Shown: positions 31,062-42,944, counted from the first letter of the stretch. The stretch: 64,000 nt of DNA from Lolium rigidum (GCF_022539505.1 NC_061510.1:270019687-270083686); one strand, 5' to 3'. A program made the numbers and translations. Notes: a model not told the origin generated them from the sequence alone.

Positions 31062-33647
31062 TTTGCACTTTCTGCGCCTAGCTGAAAGGCGTTAAAGAAA
31101 AACACTTCTTGGGAGATAACCCATGTTTTATTTTATTTACTGTATTGTTGAGTCTTGGAAGTTGTTTACTACTGTAGCAACCTCTCCTTATCATGTTTTT
31201 GTGCCAAGTAAAGTTTCTATGCTAAAGTTGATGTTATATTTGGGATCGCTGCGCAGAAACAGCATTGCTGTCTGTCACGAATTCTGGCATAAGTCTCTGT
31301 AAAAAATTAGAAAAAATCTTCGAATTTACAAGCATGATCCTCAGATATGTACGCAACTTTCATTAGTTTTGAGTTTTTCCATTTGAGCAAGTTAAGTGCC
31401 CAGTCCGGATGCATCTTTACGGATTGTTCTGTTTTTGACAGATTCTGTCTTTTATTTCGCATTGCCGCTTTTGCTATGTTGAATGAGTTTCTTTGTTCCA
31501 TTAACTTTCAGAAGCTTTGTGCAATGTCCAGAAGTGTTAAGAATGATTGTGTCACCTCTGAATATGTGAATTTGTGGTTATGCACTAACCCTCTAATGAG
31601 TTTGCTTGAAGTTTGTGTGAAGGAAGTTTTCAAGGGTCAAGAGAAGAGGATGATATACTATGATCAAGAAGAGTGAAAGGTCTAAGCTTGGGGATGCCCT
31701 GGTGGTTCATACCTGCATATTTTAAGAAGACTTAAGCATCTAAGCTTGGGGATGCCCAAGGCATCCCCTTCTTCATCGACAACATTATCAGGTCGCTTCT
31801 AGTGAAACTATATTTTTATTCCATCACATTCTTATGTTCTTTACTTGGAGCGTCGGTTTGTTTTTATTTTTGTTTTGTTTTGAATAAAGCTGGATCCCGC
31901 CATTCTTATATTGGAGATATTACGCTCCGCTTTTTCATATGGAACACTTGTGTTCTTAATTGTGCTTTAATGTTCATGGCGAAAGCTCATTGCTTCGTTA
32001 AATTGATATTTGGTTGGAATTGGAAAATGCTGCATATGGTTTGGTAAATTTGGCAATTGTTTGAGCTCTCATAGATCATGTTTAAGCTCTTGCATCATGT
32101 AGTTTAATCTATTAATGAAGAACTACCGTAGAGCTTGTTTAATTTGGTTTGCATGATTGATCTCTCTAAGTCTAGATATTTTCGGGTAAAGTGTTTGAAC
32201 AACAAGGAAGACGAGTGTAGAGCCTTATAATGCTTGCAATATGTTCTTGTGTGAGTTTTGCTGTACTCTGTTCATACTTGTGTTTGCTTCAAACAACCTT
32301 GCTAGCCCAAACCTTGTACTGAGAGGAAATGCTTCTCGTGCATCCAAACACCTTGAGCCAAACTCCATGCCATTTGTGTCCACCATATCTACCTACTATG
32401 CGGTATTTTTCTGCCATTCCAAAGTAAATTACTTGAGTGCTACCTTTAAAATTTCATTCCTCTACCTTTACAATATATAGCTCATGGGACAAATAGCTTA
32501 AAAACTATTGTGGTGATGAATATGTAGTTATGTGTCTTAATTCTTATAAGTTGCTTGTTGAGCGGTAACCATGTTTTCTGGGGACGCCATCAACTTTATC
32601 TTTGTTGGATATCATGTGAGATGCTATGCATGTTCGTCTTGTCCAAAATAAGTGGACTTCATGATCAAATGGTTTGAGTATGCATATGTTAGAGAAGAAC
32701 ATTGGGCCGCTAACTAAAGCCATGTATCATGGTGGAAGTTTCAGTTTGGACATACAACATCAATCTCTTATGAGAATATTAACTGTTGTTGAATGCTTAA
32801 GCATTAAAAAGAGGAGTCCATTATCTGTTGTCTATGTTGTCCCGGTATGGATGTATAAGTTGAGAATAATCAAAAGCGAGAAATCCAATGCGTGCTTTCT
32901 CCTTAGACACTTGTACAGGCGGCATAGAGGTACCCCTTTGTGACACTTGGTTGAAACATATGTTATGCGATGAGAATCCGTGTTTCCGAGCTAAGTAGGA
33001 CAAGGTGCGAGCACTATTAGTACTCTATGCATGAGACTTGCAACTTGTAGGAAGTATTATGCATAGCACATATGAATTATTACTACCATTGACAAAATTG
33101 TTTCTATGTTTTCAAAACAAAAAGCTCTAGCACAAAAATAGTAATCCATGCTTCCCTCTGCGAAGGGCCAATCTTTTACTTTATTGTTGAGTCAGTTTAC
33201 CCACTCCTTTCTATCTTAGAAGCAAACACTTGTGTTAACTGTGTGCATTGATTCTTACATGTTTACTTATTGCACTTGTTATATTACTCTATGTTGACAA
33301 ATATCCATGAGATATACATGTTACAAGTTGAAAGCATTTGCTGAAACTTAATCATCCTTTGTGTTGCTTCAATTCATTCTACTTAGAATTTATTGCTTAT
33401 GAGTTAGCTCTTATGCAAGTCTTATTGATACTTGTCTTGAAAGTACTATTCATGAAAAGTTTTGCTATATGATTCATTTGTTTAGTCATTATCTTTGTTA
33501 GCAATCTTTTGTTCAGATCGCTCCATTCATCTTATATGCTTTACAATAATGTTGATCAAGATTATGTTGGTAGCATGTCACTTCAGAAATTATTTGTGTT
33601 ATCGTTTACCTACTCGAGGACGAGTAGGAACTAAGCTTGGGGATGCT
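31062..33647 (+). other. Long 3' untranslated region of the family-1 element
   Basis: No coding region is recognisable in these 2.6 kb. It shows ctaagcttggggatgc words at 31683, 31741 and directly before the 3' LTR (33630-33646), and the hairpin GGGGATGCC-caa-GGCATCCCC at about 31749-31769. The same landmarks occur in the family-2 elements, so the region is conserved between families in spite of not coding. Confidence 0.7.
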
Positions 33648-35231
33648 TGATACGTCTCAAACGTATCTATAATTTCTTATGTTCCATGCTACTTTTATTA
33701 CAATACTTGAATGTTTTATACATACTTTACAGACATTATTATACATTTTCCGGCACTAACCTATTAACAAGATGCCGAAGTGCCGATTCGTTGTTTTCTG
33801 CTGTTTTTGGTTTCAGAAATCCTAGTAAGGAAATATTCTCGGAATTGGACGAAATCAACGCCCAGGGGCCTATTTTTACAGAAGCTTCCAGAAGACCGAA
33901 AGGGGGACGAAGTGGGGCCACGAGGCGCCGACACAACAGGGCGACGCGGCCTGGCCCCTGGCCGCGCGGCCCTGGTGTGTGGGGCCCTCGTGCCGCCACT
34001 TGACCTACCCTTCCGCCTACTTAAAGCCTCTGTCGCGAAACCCCCTGTACCGATATCCACGATACGGAAAACCTTCCAGAGACGCCGCCGTCGCGAATCC
34101 CATCTCGGGGGATTCAGGAGATCGCCTCCGGCACCCTGCCGGAGAGGGGAATCATCACCGGAAGGGCTCTACATCATCATGCCCGCCTCCGGATTGATGC
34201 GTGAGTAGTTCATCCTTGGACTATGGGTCCATAGCAGTAGCTAGATGGTTGTCTTCTCCGCTTGTGCTTTCATTTTATTAGATCTTGTGAGCTGCCTAAC
34301 ATGATCAAGATCATCTATTTGTAATGCTACATGTTGTGTTTGGCGAGATCCGATGAATATAGAATATTATGTTAAGTTGATTATCAATCTATCATATATG
34401 TGTTGTTTATGTTCTTGCATGCTCTCCGTTGCTAGTAGAGGCTCTGGCCAAGTTGATACTTGTAACTCCAAGAGGGAGTAATTATGCTCGATAGTGGGTT
34501 CATGCCTCCATTAAATCTGGGACAGTGACATAAAGTTCTAAGGTTGTGGATGTGCTGTTGCTACTAGGGATAAAACATTGATGCTTTGTCTAAGGATATT
34601 TGTGTTGATTACATTACGCACCATACTTAATGCAATTATCTGTTGTTTACAACTTAATACTGGAAGGGGTTCGGATGATAACTCTGAAGGTGGATTATTT
34701 AGGCATAGATGCATGCTTGGATAGCGGTCTATGTACTTTGTCGTAATGCCCTGATTAAATCACATAGTAATCATCGTTGATATGTATTGAATCTTTATTT
34801 GTCAATTGCTCGCCTGTAATTTGTTCACCCGAGCATGTTAGTTATCTTATTGGAGAGACACCACTAGTGAACTGTGGACCCCGGTCCATTCTTTTACATC
34901 TGAATACATTCTACTGTTTTTACTGTTCTTTGCAAACAAACACCATCTTCCACTCGATACGCTTAATCCTTTGTTTTCAGCAAGCCGGTGAGATTGACAA
35001 CCTCACTGTTACGTTGGGGCAAAGTACTTTGATTGTGTTGTGCAGGTTCCACGTTGGCGCCGGTTTCACCGGTGTTGCGCCGCACTACATTCCTCCACCA
35101 ACAACCTTCACGTGCTTCTTGGCTCCTACTGGTTCGATAACCTTGGTTTCTTACTGAAGGAAAACTTACTGTTGTGCGCATCACACCTTCCTCTTGGGGT
35201 TCCCAACGGACGTGTCGACTACACGCCAGCA
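33648..35231 (+). repeat. 3' LTR of the family-1 element
   Basis: 1584 bp, nearly identical to 27119-28701; starts TGATACGTCTCAAACGTATC directly after aagcttggggatgct and ends CACGCCAGCA before GTGTG. Confidence 0.85.
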
Positions 35232-35236
35232 GTGTG
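35232..35236. repeat. Right 5-bp target duplication of the family-1 element
   Basis: GTGTG, identical to 27114-27118. Confidence 0.85.
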
Positions 35237-37287
35237 CAACATAAATAGACCCAATGTCATTATATGGACCCAAGCATGTCTCTTCGAGGTCACATGACAT
35301 TTGCGCTTTCACATAGGGGGAGTAATCCCCCGCCCCTCATTAAGCCTCAATTGCAAATTGATTCGACTATACAAGGCTAAATGATCTTATTGCAAAACTT
35401 ATTTCAAAATGATGTATGATTATTGATATATTTCGAATCATGCCCATTGTTGCTATTTATATCTTGTTTGGATTTCACTCCAATGGGTATGCCTAGAAAA
35501 CTTTGTGTTTCCTACCCCATGTCTATGCTCATCTCGTCATACTTCTATCTATCTATATGTACATGTCATCTTCTGAACATACACACATAAGTACACAAAG
35601 AATAGGGGCAAAACGAGACAAAACGTGGCAAAACAGCTTGGCCGGTCACTGGTCCGGTCTGACCGGCCTCACCACAGGGCCACCCGGTCAGTGGCCCGGT
35701 CGACCGGGTTGTGCGCCTGTCGCGCGGCTGGTTAAGTGGGGAGGAGGTTACCCCTTGGGGGTCTTCTTCCTCACTTCCCCCTTCACCATAAACACCATGG
35801 GTGCCGCCCCCATCACCCCCCACCTCTTCCTAGGGCCTTCCCACCACTCGAATCCTCTCAAACTTCACCAAATCATAGATCGGGACACTTGCATCATCTC
35901 CACCAAGGGATTTGGTCCCTCTCAAGCTACATTTGGAGATCTTGAGGATTTGGCCCTCAAGCCCTCCCTAGGTGTTCTCTTTGTTCCCTTGAGCAAGGGG
36001 GGCCATGTCTTCGGGTAAATCCCTCTCCCTTTTCCTCTATCTCTAAGTCCTCATCACACATTGCACATCTTTGAGGAAATTTGAGAAAATCTTAGGGTTA
36101 GGGTTAGGGTTTGTAAGTCCTCATGCCATTAGAGTGTTTCACACCACTATGCACATATTCCACCCTACTGCTATAGTATATGTTCAAGTTTATGAGTTTT
36201 TGCATGATTTTGTGGTTGAATTTCTGGGAAAATCTAACAAATCGATAGCACCCGGCCCCTGGCCCGGTCAACCGGCTGCTCAATCGGCCGGTCCGGCGTG
36301 TGGTCCGATCGACCGGATGGCAGACCGGCCCGTCCGGTCTCTCGTCCGGTTGGACCGGACTGTGCGCCGGGTCGCCTAGTTCTTCGCACAATTCCATCAA
36401 AACACTTGAATATATACTATGCTCTTTGGCCTCCCTATTTCCTGATGACATGTACACTTACCCCCTGCTATCCTCGCTCTATTTGCTGATTCACAGGTGA
36501 TTCGAGTGGTGATGGCCGTGGCACTATTGCCAAGAGAGGAAGGCCTACGAGGCCTCCAGGATGCCGTACTAGCTCTCGTGTGCCTTTTAAAGCACCACAG
36601 TATACTGGCCCAGGCAGTTCAGCTGGAGGAAGGAGCAAGACAATTGCCAAGAGAAAGAAAGACAAGCATGTAGCAGAAGAGGATGATCTTATTGAGAGGG
36701 TGCCACAGTTCAATGTGGGAAATGCACATCTTGCTGATTGGAGAAGTATTAGGGAGGAAAATCTGTATCGTTTTGAGGAACAGACTTACATTGGTGGAGA
36801 CAAGTTCTTCTGGACCAACACTCAAGTACACATATGGGAAGATTTCTACAACTCTAGAGAGTATATGAAGAATGGTACCATTGTATTGCCCAAGGCCATC
36901 AACAGGGAAGAGATTGCTTTGCATGAAGGCACCAAGTATCGCTTTGTGGTAGACACCTTGAAGAGTATGGGGCTGTATGATCTTGTGTGCTTGAAGCCCG
37001 GTGATGAAACGGAAGAAGGGCGCTTTTGTCCACTTCTTGTCCGTCAATTCCATTGCACTGTGTTCTTTCATGATGATTATGATCGCACTATGACCTGGAT
37101 GACAGGCAAAGAGAAGTACTCATGCACCTATCTTGACTTCTGTGATGCCATGGGTTTTGGTGGTGGCCGTGCTTGGGGGTTTAAGATTCACTCTCAAGAT
37201 AAGTTCACTAAAGGAGACATTTCCTTCTGCTATCCCTCGCACCCTACAGCTGGTCCTCCCACTATCTCTGGGATGTATTACTCCTAT
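35237..37287 (+). mobile_element. Part of an unassigned retroelement with CCGGTC/GACCGG clusters
   Basis: Sequence interrupted on the left by the family-1 element and on the right by the CACTA element. It has two clusters of CCGGTC/GACCGG words (35640-35715 and 36245-36370), an untranslated-looking stretch between them and an ORF of retroelement type from about 36500. I recall similar sequence as an abundant Triticeae repeat but cannot name it. The LTRs or terminal repeats are not visible. Confidence 0.45.
36500..37287 (+). pseudogene. Plant-transposon-protein-like ORF, cut by the CACTA insertion
   Basis: The frame is open from a splice-acceptor-like ttcacag at about 36499 (GDSSGDGRG...), through a Lys-rich linker AKRKKDKHVAEEDD, to a globular part with YDLVCLKPGD, LLVRQFHCTVFFHDD, RTMTWMTGKEK and FCDAMGFGGGRAWGFKIH. 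This order matches proteins carried by many grass repeats and often labelled putative plant transposon protein; their biochemical role is unknown to me. The first ATG is at 36580, but homologous residues extend upstream, so a spliced start is likely. After SGMYYSY the reading frame runs into the CACTA terminus at 37288. Confidence 0.5.
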
Positions 37288-37309
37288 CACTACAAGAAAT
37301 CTGCCATAA

Positions 37310-37535
37310 TATGACGTTTTTTTTATGACTGGAAATCAAAATGTCATAGCTTTATGACGTTCCTAGCTTTGACCGTCCTTGGCCACTCCGGGGGGCAAAA
37401 CCCTAGAAAATCGTGACGTTATTGGGCAAAAACGTCATTGGCAATTTAGGTCAAAACGTCATTAGCAAAATTAAGTGGCCTACGACGTTTTCCCAATGCC
37501 GATTGCGACAAATCAATAGCGTCATTGGCATTTGG
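37310..37535. repeat. Subterminal ACGTCA/TGACGT cluster of the CACTA element
   Basis: Around seven to eight copies of ACGTCAT or TGACGT(T) in both orientations occur within about 225 bp of the terminus, several as aaaacgtcattrgc. Clustered subterminal words are where the accessory protein of En/Spm elements binds. Confidence 0.6.
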
Positions 37536-37795
37536 CTCAATACAATGGTATGTGTTTGGCTGCCATGTCATCCATTTTGCCTATGTGTCCCTTTTCGGGT
37601 CCCACGCGCCTCACACGTGTCACTGGAAGCAACTGGCTTGAACTAACTGACATGTAGGACCAACTGATACTTGTGGGACAAAGGCGTCTTGTTATTTTTT
37701 TCTCTCGTGCCGTCCACCATTTTAATGGGCTACTCGGTGATATCCTCCTCTTTTGGGCTGTCCTCTACTAGGCTGCTGGCTGCTGGCCTACCCCA

Positions 37796-37880
37796 CGACG
37801 GCCCATCCGGTGGTTGAATTGCTGGCCCGACGGCCCATCCGGAGGTTGAATTGCTGGCCCGACGGCCCATCCGGGGTTGG
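37796..37880. repeat. 32-bp tandem repeat in the CACTA element
   Basis: Copies start at 37796, 37828 and 37860 with the core cgacggcccatccgg.ggttg. Confidence 0.8.
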
Positions 37881-37920
37881 AGTGGCTCCCGATGGAAATA
37901 ACTGGCAAAAATTGCGTTTG

Positions 37921-37978
37921 CGGGGACTCGAACCCTCGACCTGGCGCTGCCGCACTACCACTCCCTACCGCTTTGCTA
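37921..37978 (-). other. tRNA-like segment with A-box and B-box words
   Basis: On the minus strand TAGCAAAGCGGTAGG fits the pol III A box and GGTTCGAGTCC the B box, with 26 nt between the blocks. The acceptor stem ends do not pair convincingly, so this is a tRNA relic or SINE-like head and not a working tRNA gene. Confidence 0.45.
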
Positions 37979-38143
37979 CAATAGTGTTGTTGACAAAAGT
38001 ATGGTTGTCCATGTATATAGACATGATAGACTAATCAGTTGTCTTCAAAATCCCTCCACCTCGACCAAAATCCCTCCGACCAGGTGCATCTAGCTAGGGT
38101 TCCTCCTCCGACCAAAATCCCTCCGACCAGGTGCATCTGTTGC

Positions 38144-38684
38144 ATGGCGGCGCAGTTCCCAGCCTGCTCGGGCAGTTCTTCTAGGTCAGGAGCGTCGTCG
38201 CGTCGCCGGCGGCGGCCGGGCACGCCCATCCCGTAACGGCAGCGGCCATTCGATTATGAGCCCACCGACGTATGTGACTGTGGCGAGAAGATGCCGCAAT
38301 GGATTTCTTGGAGTGATCCGAATCCTTGGAGAAGATACCGGAACTGCAAAATTCGCTCGGTTAGTCTTCGAGCACGCCCCCCCGCCCCCATTCTGAATTT
38401 CCTGGAGCCCGCCGTCTTCTGAAGTTTCTTTTCTACTATGCCTTACTTATCCTCTTTTGTTCTTCATCCGTCAGATTGCTGGTGGAATAGGGTGTAAAGT
38501 GTTTAAGTGGATTGATGGTCCGCTGGATGCACGTCACAAAGAGTTAGTTCGTGATCTGCGTGATGCTGTTTGGGATCGAGATGAAGAAATTGAGAGGCTC
38601 CAGGTAGAAATTGAGAGGCTCCGGGAAGAAAAGTTTCCGCTTGCTGCAAGGAAAGCAGAGCAACCACCGAACCAAAGAAAATGA
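38144..38684 (+). pseudogene. GRF zinc-finger protein ORF carried by the CACTA element
   Basis: Exon 1 (38144-38359) starts MAAQFPACSGSSS, has an Arg-rich stretch, an in-frame TAA (38234-38236) and then DVCDCGEKMPQWISWSDPNP and RYRNCK. A 115-bp intron (GTTAGT ... CGTCAG, 38360-38474) joins in phase 0 to exon 2 (38475-38684): GIGCKVFKWID, then LRDAVWDRDEEIERL and a Leu/Glu/Arg heptad-like coiled coil. C-x-C-G, the later NC and GC and the following aromatic block are the GRF-type zinc finger, known for binding single-stranded nucleic acid in other proteins. The usual Gly of the G-R-R motif is Trp. With the stop it looks inactive. It is antisense to the transposase. Confidence 0.7.
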
Positions 38685-38899
38685 GAGGCTTCATGGTTTG
38701 GGTGCTATCTCGTAGCTTTTGTCATCTCGTTGTACCTGGGTGATGTGTAGGAACTGAAATTAGGGTGAATTCAGTGATCTGTTGGTCAGGAGGAGAAGAA
38801 GCTAGAGTATATGCTAGAGTTATTGTGTTGTAATTCCAAACATTTGTCTGTTCGTGCCACAATGTTTAGTTCCTGAATTTGAACCATGTCTATGTATGT

Positions 38900-39253
38900 G
38901 TGCAATTCTGTTCAGTTGAAAATGTGTTCTGTTGAAAATGAGTTCTGTTGAAAATGTGTACGGCGGCGCCGCCCATATATGGTCGCCGGCGTCAGCCATG
39001 TATTGAAAAAATTGGGCATGGATTCCCCTAAAAATTGGGCATGGATTCCCCAAAAAAATTGGGCACAAATTCTGGGAACAAAAAGCTGACATATTCAACA
39101 TAAATTCTGGGAAAAACAAGCTGGCATGTTCAACATAAATTCTGGGCCAAACAACCTGACACATAATCTGAAATAAACTGACATTACACAAACTACAGAT
39201 TCAAACTGCTATTCATCCATTACACAAACTACAGATTCAAACTGCTATTCATC
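38900..39253. repeat. Short tandem repeats between the GRF ORF and the transposase
   Basis: Three small arrays: 18-bp ttctgttgaaaatg.g units (38911-38960), 25-bp aaaattgggcatggattccc units (39006-39060) and a 38-bp duplication cattacacaaactacagatt... (39180-39253). No coding sequence. Confidence 0.7.
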
Positions 39254-42200
39254 TTCTTCGGAAGCCGGACGATTCCTATTCCTATTTCCTCCATCATCAC
39301 CATCATCAACTGCAATATTGGTACATTGTCCGATCAACCTCCTCGATTTCTTCGAGCACAACCTCCTTGCTCCGTTTCTTCGGTTTGTCCACAATGACTT
39401 TTTCAAGTAGCACACGTTCCTGGTCACTTCTCGTCCTACTCCGTGCGGTGCCTTCTTTTTCTTGCACAGGAACTTGATCGGAATCTTCATCTTGATATGA
39501 TAGTACAGACAACACCGGGTCCCTGTTCATTTTCTTTTACACTCCATAGATGTCTATGGTGAAATTTCTGCACAACTTGCCATTTTCCTTTCAACTTAGT
39601 GTCTGGCACATAAAAGACCTTGGTTGCTTGTGATGTCAGAATGAAAGGATCAGTCTTGTACCAAAACTTTTCTGTGTTAACACTCTTGAAGTGTCCATCA
39701 TCGTCGAATCCGGGTTTCCTACCACCAAGGTCAAACCAGTCACACCGGAAGAGGACAACTGACCGATGGACGCCACCGCTGGAGTTGTATTGCAATCTGA
39801 TGATGGATTTCAGCCGACCAAAGAAGTCAATGCTTGTTGCCATCATGATCTCCCTCGAGAAACGATTCCACTATTTTGTGTCTTTTCTGTTCTTCTTGCG
39901 GTCAACAGTATGGTACCGAACACTGTCAACAACACATGCCGAATATAGTCTCACTCTAAAATCTGGTTTGCACGCCAAAGCATAGAGATCAGGACAGACA
40001 TCATTTCGCATTTTTCCAATCTGCAAAAAACCAACCAGGGGGTGAGTAACACACACACAAAATTTATATCATGAACTTTTCCAATCTTCAGAAATAAACC
40101 AGCTAAAGATCTCACATGAGTCTGAAACCATCTAGCAAAGTTCTTGGCAAGTCATCTATCAACATTGATCTGACCACCTCGTTGGTTCAACTCTTGTTTG
40201 CACAGGCTGGAATGGCAACAGAAAATAGATCCTAATTATTATTTGGACATGCTGCAATAACTTATCTATATATGGGGATGAAGAGAAACGTACTCGATGT
40301 ATGGATCAACCTCAGGGCAACTTCGGAGCACATACCACACCATGTTGTCATAGTCCTCACTCGCATACACATATTGAGAGGCTCCAATAAATTTCACACC
40401 GTGTTTGAAAACGGACGAGATCACCAATATGTGAATCATCCCGCTCCGGATTTCTACTTGGACGGTTGAATCTTGTTTCAACATCGTCGAAGTATCTCGA
40501 GCAAAATGTCGAGCACTCATCAACAATATATGCTTCGGCAATCGATCCCTCCGGCCTGGCATTGTTCCGGACATAACGCTTCAATGTTAGCAACCTTCTT
40601 TCGACTGGGTACATCCAACCGTAATGCACTGGGCCTCTAAGCCTTGCCTCTTTTGGTAAATGGATGGCCAAATGCACCATCACGTCGAAGAAAGATGGGG
40701 GAAGATCTTCTCAAGTTTGCAAAGAATAACTACGATTTCCTTTTCAAGTCTGTCCAGAACGTCTCTCTTCGGTGTTTTGCAGACACAGCTCTACGAAGAA
40801 ATTTCCAAGCTCAGCAACCGCTTCATATATGTCTTCATGGATTGTTCCTTGAAGGCCAGCCGGTAAGATCCTTTGAAGCAATATATGACAGTCATGGGTC
40901 TTCAGCCCTTGAAGCTTGCACTTATCAGAAGCAACACACTTGGATATGTTAGACGCGTACCCATCTGGAAACCTCACAGCTTTTATGAATTCACAAAAAG
41001 CAATTTTTTCTTGTTTACTCATTGTATACCACGCTCGTGGCATCTCAAAAGAGTCGGCTGAAAGCAGGCTGCAAATGCAAGTCACGTCTTATGCCCATGT
41101 CTTCCAAATCAAGCCTTGAATTGACGGTGTCTTTGGTCTTGCCTTGTATGTTCATGAAAGTACCAATCAAATTGTCACGAGATGTTTTTCTCGATGTGCA
41201 TTACATCGAGATTATGCCTCGGCTTTAGATCTTCCCGAGTATGGCAAGTCCCACAAACATGATCTACGGCTCCAACAACGACCAGTCCTCACGTTTCCTT
41301 TTCTTCGAAGCTTGCACAGTATCACATCTCTAACCCTATCAAGCTGTTGCTTCAGCTCTTCGGAGTGAATTCCGCGGCTTCTCACGGCTTTCAGAAGCAC
41401 CATCGAATTCTTTGCTATTTCTCCAAGGATGGTGCCGAGGTAGCCAACGGCGGTGCCCAATAAAGCAGATTTTGTTCCTTAATTTCTTGGAGCAATTCTC
41501 TTTGTCACAACGCACACATGCCTGGTAACCAGCTGTGGCCCTCCCTGATAATGTGTGCGGTCTTGGGATAATCATGAATACACCATAAGATTGCAGCACG
41601 GAGATCAAACTTGTCCGGACTATTGGCATCATATGATTTTACACCTTTCCGGAGCTCCCTGCAGCTCTTCCATCAAAGGCTCCATGAAGACATCAAAATC
41701 TTTTCCTGGAGAGGATGGACCGGGGATTAGCAATGCAAGCATGAAGTTGGACTGATCCATACATGCCCACGGCGGAAGGTTGTATGGCACCACGAATACG
41801 GGCCACATGCTTCGTAGGAGTTGCTCATATTCCCGTAGGGATTAAAACCATCCGTGGCAAGTCCAAGCCTTATGTTCCCGGCATCGCCGGCAAAGTCTTT
41901 ATGAATATTGTCAAAATCCTTCCATGCATCCCCGTCCGTCTGGATGAGTCGAGATCATTCTCCACGTCTTGCCGCTTCGGTTTGTGCCACCGTACTTCCT
42001 TTGATTGCTCCTTTGAAAGAAACATTCTTTGCGGCCTTGGAATCAATGGGAAGTGCCTCAGCACCTTCTCTGGGATTTGTCTCCTACCATCAGCATCTTT
42101 CCATCTGGAGGCTTTGCACTTGGGGCAATTATTCTCCTTGGCATAATCCTTCCGGAACAATACACAGTTATTCAGGCACACATGGATACTATCATAACCA

Positions 42201-42921
42201 AGTCCCAACCTGCCGATTATGCTAAGTGCCTCCTCGTATGACTTTGGTATTGAGCTAGTAGGGTATTGCAAGGCCAAAATCAGGAGTATCGCGTTGAATG
42301 CAACATTGCTAATCCGGTAGTACGACTTGGCCTGAAGTAACTTGACGTGAGTGAAAACCTTGACATTGTACCCCCATCGCTGGCTGCGCGCTTGGCTTCC
42401 TCTATCAACTCAGCAAATATAGTGTCCTTTCCGAGCACCTTGCGGTTCGACTTGTACAAATCGGCAAGCGGATCGAGAATTCTATCATCTTCGTAACCAT
42501 CTTCCTCTTGCAAACCAAAATAGTGTGCCTCTGCATCACCTCCACCAACATGGTGTGCCCCTGCATCACCTCCATGTCTAGCCTTAGGTTCACCTCCATG
42601 TCCAGCCTCAGGTTCACCTCCATGTCCATGTCCGGCTTCAGGTGCACCTCCTTGTCCTCCATGTCCAGCTTCAGGTACAGGATGTAATGGTTCTCCATGG
42701 AAGACCCATCGGTCATAAGTGCTTGCCATCCCAAAAAGAAGCAAATGAGCCTCTACTACATCTAGAGGTTTTGTGCACCGGTTAAGACAGCTACGACATG
42801 GGCACAGCACCTGATCATCATTGGCAGCACTCAAGCGAACAAGCTGCATAAACTACGCCACTCCCTTTGTGTGTTCGGGGGAAAGCCTTCTAATTCTTGT
42901 TGTAATCCAGCGTCTGTCCAT
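39245..42921 (-). pseudogene. tnp2-type CACTA transposase, broken
   Basis: Read on the minus strand from ATG at 42921 (MDRRWITTRI): a TAG at 42855-42853, then the transposase-associated domain (LCPCRSCLNRC), a Gly/His repeat region (GHGGEPEAGHGG type, 42540-42680), the tnp2 core (GLGYDSIHVCLNNCVLF, NCPKCKASRWK, KVLRHFPLIPRPQRMF, then GYQACVRCDKENCSKKL and GHRRWLPRHHPWR near 41530-41400), a DUF4218-like part (KTHDCHILLQRILPAGLQ; LPKEARLRGPVHYGWMYP, 40950-40360) and a DUF4216-like part (VLFRCDWFDLGGRKPGF, 39760-39700). Frames change many times, partly from frameshifts and partly perhaps from introns. It would cut and join CACTA termini if intact; this copy is not. Confidence 0.8.
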
Positions 42922-42944
42922 CTGCGGAAGAACAAAATGATGCA

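Larger units (their letters stand above)
27119..35231 (+). mobile_element. Complete family-1 Athila-type LTR retrotransposon, gag-protease only
   Basis: The 8.1-kb element has LTRs of 1583 and 1584 bp, a tRNA-Asp primer site, a gag remnant, a protease remnant, a long 3' untranslated region and the target duplication GTGTG at 27114-27118 and 35232-35236. There is no reverse transcriptase, RNase H or integrase between the protease and the 3' LTR, so it is non-autonomous and must have moved with enzymes from a relative. By eye the LTRs differ by roughly two dozen substitutions and a few indels (about 1.5 percent), so insertion was fairly recent. The type resembles what I remember as Sabrina/WHAM of Triticeae. 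Confidence 0.85.

Noticed and set aside
36092..36111. ttagggttagggttaggg, telomere-like
   Set aside because: Only three units, and not the plant TTTAGGG type; chance short repeat in a retroelement.
37921..37978. A functional tRNA gene
   Set aside because: A and B boxes are present but the acceptor ends do not pair, so I list it only as tRNA-like.
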